This document shows positions 58,915 through 64,000 of a stretch of DNA of 64,000 bases, one piece after another. Below the pieces are notes generated by a model that did no database searches, was not told the origin of the DNA, and saw only the letters and a list, made by a program, of their open reading frames with translations. Source of the DNA: Muscardinus avellanarius. Its lineage: Eukaryota; Chordata; Mammalia; Rodentia; Gliridae. The stretch covers positions 131,095,251-131,159,250 of the forward strand of contig OY726557.1 of assembly GCA_963383645.1 (NCBI GenBank). The letters are read 5' to 3'. Positions within the stretch are counted from its first letter, which is position 1; every line of letters starts with the position of its first letter. A program made the position numbers and the translations under genes.

Positions 58915-59289
58915 CGTCCTTGTCTTGACCCAAGAAATTGGGACTTGCTTCCTTGTCCAGTGGGTTATTTCCGAAAGATTCTTGCAGATTCTATTCCCTC
59001 GCCTGTCTCTGTGTCTTGAAATATAGTTTCTTTGTGGGCCCCCGTTGGCCAGCCTGTGGTCACTAACTGCGGCTGTCATTTGTCGGTCGCGGCGGTGATG
59101 CTGGGTCCTGAGCATCTGCCTCTTGCTCTTTCTCGTGCCAGCCCAGGTTCTGCATCTTCCCATCTCGGGAAGTGTTCGTCCTGGACACATCTGCTCACTG
59201 TGTGCTGCGGCTGGTGTCTGATTCCTCTTCTTAATCCCAAAAAGACAAATTTAGTAAACCCAGCTGGATGAAAAAAAAAAAAAAAAAAA
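58915..59289 (+). other. Unassigned GC-rich segment ending in A20
   Basis: A CpG-containing block within AT-rich DNA ends in a run of about 20 A at 59,269-59,289. The A-tail suggests a retrocopy or a 3' end of a retroelement. No parent gene was recognised and no clear target duplication was found. Confidence 0.35.
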
Positions 59290-59378
59290 GAAAGAGTACT
59301 CGGGCCACACATAGGGGAATATCTCATTTCTTTTTATTTTTCATTCTTTCCTTTGGGGGAAAGTCATGTGGAACTGAT

Positions 59379-59598
59379 TTTTTTTTTCTTTTTTCTTTTC
59401 TTGTCTTTTTTTTTTAATGTGGAACTGGGGTTTGAACTTGGGGGCATTCTACTTCTGAGCTACACCTTTAGCCCTTCTTATATTTTATTTTAACAAGGTC
59501 TTAGTAAGTTGCTGAGGGTCTTGCTAAATTGCTGGTGTTGCCCTTGTCTTTGCCTCCCAAGTACTGAGATTATACCTGTGCACTACCATGCCTGGCTC
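59379..59598 (-). mobile_element. B1-ID SINE
   Basis: Antisense: gtggaactggggtttgaact at the left, ctaccatgcctggct at the right. Confidence 0.85.
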
Positions 59599-59867
59599 TG
59601 AGTTTTCTGTGTGAGAGAGATGAGGGAAAAAATAGATACAGTCATGGATTCTTTAGTAATGAGCAGATGTTCTGAGAAAAGCATAGAGGCATTTTGTCAT
59701 TGTGCAGGTATCACAGAGTGTGCATACACAAACCTAGATGGTATAGCTTACTACATGCCCAGCCTATATGGTGTATGCGTGGTATAGCCTATTGTTTCTA
59801 GGACCAGGATGAACACAAGCTTCAATCAATCACAGGGGAAAACAATGCAATTAAGAGATGTGGTTAA

Positions 59868-59983
59868 GCTGGGCGTGTGGCACAAGCCTGCAATCTCAGC
59901 ACGTGGGAGGCTGATAAAGGAGAATCAAAGATTTAAGGATAGCTTCTGCAACTTAGCAAGACCCTGTTTCAAAAAACCCACAA

Positions 59984-60048
<65 letters not shown>

Positions 60049-60718
60049 TAGGGATAAAGCTCAGAGGTAGAATGCCCCTGCATTCTGTCACGGTGACATA
60101 TGTTGCGGTGTGGGAATGTTATGATTTTGGGGAAACTGTCCCCGGGGACCCCTGTTAGGGTCCCAGACACAATTTCCCTCAAAACACAAAAAACCCCAAA
60201 CAGAAAATCCGTGGGTTCTTGTCCTGAGCTAAATGTAAATACACTTTAGCCCGGACTCATGCTGAATATAGAAGATAGTTACAGCCCCATGCCAGAAAGG
60301 CATGGGGGTGGTGGTGGTTCAAATGAATGCCCCACCCAAGATACAGCACTTGGACTTTTTATACCCATGACCTCCATCTTGTTTGCATAATTCTGACACA
60401 GTAAACGTCCCTGTAAGGTTCCTCCCCCAGCAAGGTGTGGCAAGGTGTCTCCTTTCCAGAAGATGGACCCCTCCTACTATCCTCCCTAGATTGTGTAGAT
60501 CTGTCTTTTAGAAAGAGGAAGCCCTAGCTCTCCTCTCCTACTGACTTGTTAATTACTTTTATCTAAGTCAATTTACATTGGAATAGTTGCCTGCTTTTAG
60601 GCAGAAACCAAGTCCTTTCACAGATTTTTGAAATATAATGATCATAGCTTTCTCAAATCTTCCTAGGCCATTCCCAATACTGGTACATATTCAATCCCCA
60701 GTAAAAAAAAAAAATTAT
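59868..60718 (+). mobile_element. B1-ID SINE split by an LTR
   Basis: The head and linker lie at 59,868-59,995, with (TA)n to 60,046 and the tail start ggctagggataaagctcag to 60,085. The tail end ttcaatccccagta with poly-A resumes at 60,688. The gap is filled exactly by an LTR. Confidence 0.88.
60086..60687 (-). mobile_element. Solo LTR, 602 bp, inserted in a SINE
   Basis: On its own strand it begins TGTACCAGTATTGGG. The flanking SINE sequence CATTC/TATTC fits a 5-bp duplication with one transition. Compared with its relative at 61,269 it has 15 extra bp at the left end, including the near-palindrome TGTCACGGTGACA. Confidence 0.85.
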
Positions 60719-60785
60719 TAAAAATAAATAAATAGATGTGGTAAACAGGAGATGTTTGAGGGGCTGCTGGCATAGCACAATGAGT

Positions 60786-60975
60786 TTTGTTTTGTACTGC
60801 CAGGGATATTTTACCTCTGAGCTACAACTACAGCCTTTTTCAGTTTTTATTTTGAAACACAGTCTCACTAAGTTGCTGAGGGCTTTGTTAAGTTGCTGAG
60901 GCTGGCCTTGAACCTGTGATCTTTCTGTTTCAGCCTCCCAAGTGCTGGGATTACAGGCATGTGCCACTGGCACCC
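60786..60975 (-). mobile_element. B1-ID SINE
   Basis: Antisense: ttgtactgccagggatattt at the left, tgtgccactggcaccc at the right. Confidence 0.82.
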
Positions 60976-61009
60976 AAGTCTTTTAAGGAGTTAAAAATAT
61001 ATATATGTT

Positions 61010-61221
61010 GGCCAGGTATGGTGTCATATGCTTGTAATTCCAGTACTTGGGAGGCTGAGATAGGAGGATCGTTCAGGTTTGAGGCTCTCAGTAACTTAGT
61101 GAGATCCTAATTCTAAATAAAATATAAAATAGGACTGGGAGTATAGCTCGGAGGTAGAAGCCCTTGGGTTCCATACCTACCTAGTACTCCCCTCCATATA
61201 TATATATATATATATATATAT
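61010..61221 (+). mobile_element. B1-ID SINE with (TA)n tail
   Basis: Sense: tggccaggtatggtgtcata..ggttccatacctacctagta, then (TA)n at 61,196-61,221. Confidence 0.87.
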
Positions 61222-61268
61222 ACAAATACTGAAAGAATACACTCTAGAATGATATAAAGTATTGACTA

Positions 61269-61970
61269 TGTTACGAATTGGGAGAATATGGTTTGGGGAA
61301 ACTGTTCCCTTGGGACCCTTGCGAGGGTCCCAGACACACTTGCCCCCAACCCATAACAAAAGCCAAAAACAACCAAAAACAGAAAATTACCGCGGGTTCT
61401 TGTCCTAAGCTAAGAATAAATATGCATAGTTTAGACAGTTGCTGAAGATTTAAAGAAGTTTATTAAAAGACAGAAAATAGAAATACAGTCCCATGCCAAA
61501 ATGGCATGAGGGGGTGACTCGAAATGAATACACCAAAGGGATTACACATGGACTCAGCCTTTTATGCCCTTGACCTCCATCTTGTTTGCGTGACTCTGAC
61601 ATAGTGAACGTCCCTGTAAGGTACCTCCCCTTAACCCTGAAAGGTACCTCCCCCAGCAAGGTGTGGCAAGGTGTCTTCTTTCATGAAGGGCAAGGTCAAA
61701 CCCTGCTCCATCCTCCCTAGATCATCATGAAGATCTGTCTTTAGATAGAGAAAGGCCTAGTTCTCTCCTATTGACTGGTTAATTACTTTGAGCTAGGTTA
61801 ATTTACATTGGAATAACTGCCTGTTTTAGGCAGAAATGAAGTCCTTTCTTTACCCATGTCTGCCGCCATTTTGACACAACTATTTTGAAATATACCAATT
61901 ATTTTCTTTTGAAATATATTAATAATCAGAGCTTTCCCAAATCTTCCTAGGCCATTCCAATACTGGTACA
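61269..61970 (-). mobile_element. Solo LTR, 702 bp, same family as 60,086-60,687
   Basis: A perfect 5-bp target duplication GACTA (61,264-61,268 and 61,971-61,975) frames TG..CA ends. It shares long blocks with the first copy, such as gacctccatcttgtttgc, cgtccctgtaagg and ccccagcaaggtgtggcaag. It adds a 22-bp internal duplication (ggtacctcccc repeated) and about 50 bp near 61,840-61,900. Confidence 0.92.
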
Positions 61971-61975
61971 GACTA

Positions 61976-64000
61976 GTAAATACATAAATAGATAAAACTG
62001 GTAATATAGTCTTTTATTATCACTATCAAGTATTAAGTACTGTGCATAAATAATGGTCTGTGCTATACTTTTGTCTGACTGGCAGGGCAGTAGGTGTGTT
62101 TACACTAGCAGTCACAAACCTGCAAGCAATGTGTGTTGCAGTGTAAATTAGGATGGCTCTGACCTCACTAGGTGATAGGGTTTTTTAGCTCCATAACAAT
62201 TTTATGGGACCAGTCATATATATGGTCCATCCTTGACCAAATTGTTGGATATCCCCAAAGGCTTCATGCTTAGAGACAAGCAGTTTGGAAAAGTATGGTG
62301 AAAGGGTCACAAGAGGGTCTCAGGGAATGAGTTGAAGAGGAGGGGGCTGATGCGCATCACCTGGAGATGGAACTACAGTCAGCCTTGGAGCAGGTAGTGG
62401 GGATCTCACCTGGAGGGGGACAGAGGAGGGCCTGGCGGGCCTGTGGGAAGCCCAGGTGCTGTGGAGAGAGGGCTCAGGCTGTGTCCTTGTGGACTTGGCT
62501 TGACCTTGGGCAATTCTGGCTCCAAAGCTCCTCCCAGGGTTTGGCTTCCTTATCTGTAAACAGAGTTAATGGCAGTACCTGCCCTAAGGCTTATGGAGGG
62601 GATTAAGTGAGATAATCCAGGAAAAGTGCTCCAAACCCTAGGTACCTGGCTGTTCTTATCATCCAAGTGTGCAGAGAAGAGGTAGAGGCCTGACCGGTGG
62701 GAGCTCAAGGACGCAAGACAGGTGAGGCCTGCTTCTGCCAAGACTTATTTCTTCCCATCTCTCAGGTTTTGTCACTTGGACGGATTCTTGGTGGAGAAAG
62801 TACCTCTCTTGACAAGGTCACTTTTCCAAGGCTTCAGCATTAGGAGGCGGTGTCTACTTGACCATCAGCCACCGAGCGCCTTTCTCTGGGGATGAGGCTC
62901 TTTTCATGTTGATATTCTTGGCCCAGCTGGCAGAGAACTGTGCCACAGCTATAGCTGTCCCTGGATGGTAGCAGATCTGCCTCTCTGGGCAGGCCTCTCT
63001 CTGCAGTAGAAATCAGGGGCCAGCAACCTCTCAGGCTTTCTGCTGTGGACAAGGCCCGATCCTTCTTGGACTTTCATGTTGGAAATATGAAGTGTGACTT
63101 CCCTTGAGCAGAGAAGCCTGAGCCAACTCAAGACTGGGCTTATCTCTATACTGAGCACAGTGTTTGTTTTAGGAAAATCAAAGCTTGTTCTCTTTCTGCT
63201 TTCTTCAAAGGGAGGGAAAGATCTACGCTGGCTGCTTCTTGGGGAGGAGTTGCTGCCGAATTCAGGGGTCAGATCAGAGCTTCCTTCTGCACCTCTGCCT
63301 CTGGTCCAGGCTTATCCCTTTCTTGGCTTCACCCTCATGGAATTAGAGTGCACCAGGATAGTCAAATGCTAGGCCTACTTCTTGGAGTCTCTCTGAACTT
63401 GGTGCTGAGAGGGGAGCCTGCCATTCTGGGCTGGGCAACTCATGCCCCTTCTGGCTGGGCTGCTCCTCTCTGCAGATTTAGCTGCAAAGCAAGCTCACTC
63501 ATGCAAGCCAAAGCTTCTGTCCTCTGGAATGCTAGTTCTCCTTTTCCCCTATTCCTGCACTTTCTCTTCCCACCTCAGTTCTTGGGGCCAGCACCACATT
63601 ACCTCTTCCCCACTCCAGGGAGGGTTTGGAGAATCGGTCCTCTCCCCACCTCTACTGAGGATCAGAGTTTCTTGTTGCAGGCATTGGGAAGGGAACAATC
63701 AGCTCATTGAGACATTTCAAGATGGGTCACTGGGTGCTGTTGGCTGGGACCTGAGCGGAACAAGGTCTGTGGGTGAGCTCTGGAAGCCACTGGGGCCTTA
63801 GGGAGCTGTTGCGTCACAGCAGCAGTGAGTGATCAGTAAGCCCTGGCTAATGCACCGCAGGGCTCAATCTTGCATGGGAAATGTTTAAAATAATTATTTT
63901 AAAATTTTATTTATTTTTATTAACGTGTATTAATTGTAGGTATTAATAGATTTCAGCATCATATTTATATACATGCATACAGCAGGCACTGATCAAATCC
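61976..64000. other. Intergenic to window end, with one MIR
   Basis: A MIR lies at 62,490-62,665 (cttccttatctgtaaacaga, gggattaagtgagataatcc). The rest is unique, GC-moderate sequence with no recognised gene. The final 120 bp are AT-rich. Confidence 0.6.

Noticed and set aside
60046..60085. tRNA-like sequence in SINE tails
   Set aside because: The ID part derives from a tRNA but is decayed and embedded in SINEs, so it is not a functional tRNA gene.

Overview
This window is nuclear DNA from a rodent-type mammalian genome. It holds one complete protein-coding gene, an intact ADAMTS15 orthologue on the + strand, in a landscape dominated by retrotransposons. The best lineage clue is the commonest repeat: a dimeric SINE of about 180-220 bp that joins a 7SL-derived B1-like head to a tRNA-Ala/ID-like tail. 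Published descriptions of such B1-ID dimers come from squirrel-, dormouse- and beaver-related rodents. I cannot name the species.

Layout. Positions 1-15,340 are intergenic. They contain a dead RPL7 retrocopy split by a SINE (667-1718), a nearly complete MaLR/ERVL-type LTR element on the - strand (5866-8456) and about a dozen SINEs. A CpG island (about 15,340-17,310) carries the ADAMTS15 promoter, exon 1 and the start of intron 1. ADAMTS15 coding exons run from 15,974 to 39,759. The eight exons have canonical GT/AG borders and sum to 2853 nt, giving 950 codons plus a stop. I recall the human protein as the same length. The 11.5-kb intron 1 holds many SINEs and ancient MIRs. Intron 4 holds a long, heavily interrupted L2 LINE. 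A proximal poly(A) signal lies at 40,239 and a stronger-looking distal one at 42,702.

Positions 42,730-64,000 are intergenic. They hold SINEs, several MaLR/ERVL LTRs, L1 and L2 fragments, long microsatellites, a solo LTR (56,725-57,436) and two insertions of another LTR family (60,086-60,687 and 61,269-61,970).

ADAMTS15 encodes a secreted zinc metalloprotease with signal peptide, prodomain with a furin site, catalytic domain, disintegrin-like domain, TSP1 repeat, Cys-rich domain, spacer and two more TSP1 repeats. I saw no second intact gene, functional tRNA or rRNA gene, or CRISPR array. I found no convincing novel biological system. The most unusual local structure is a SINE with three tandem B1 units inside a single target-site duplication (22,586-23,056).
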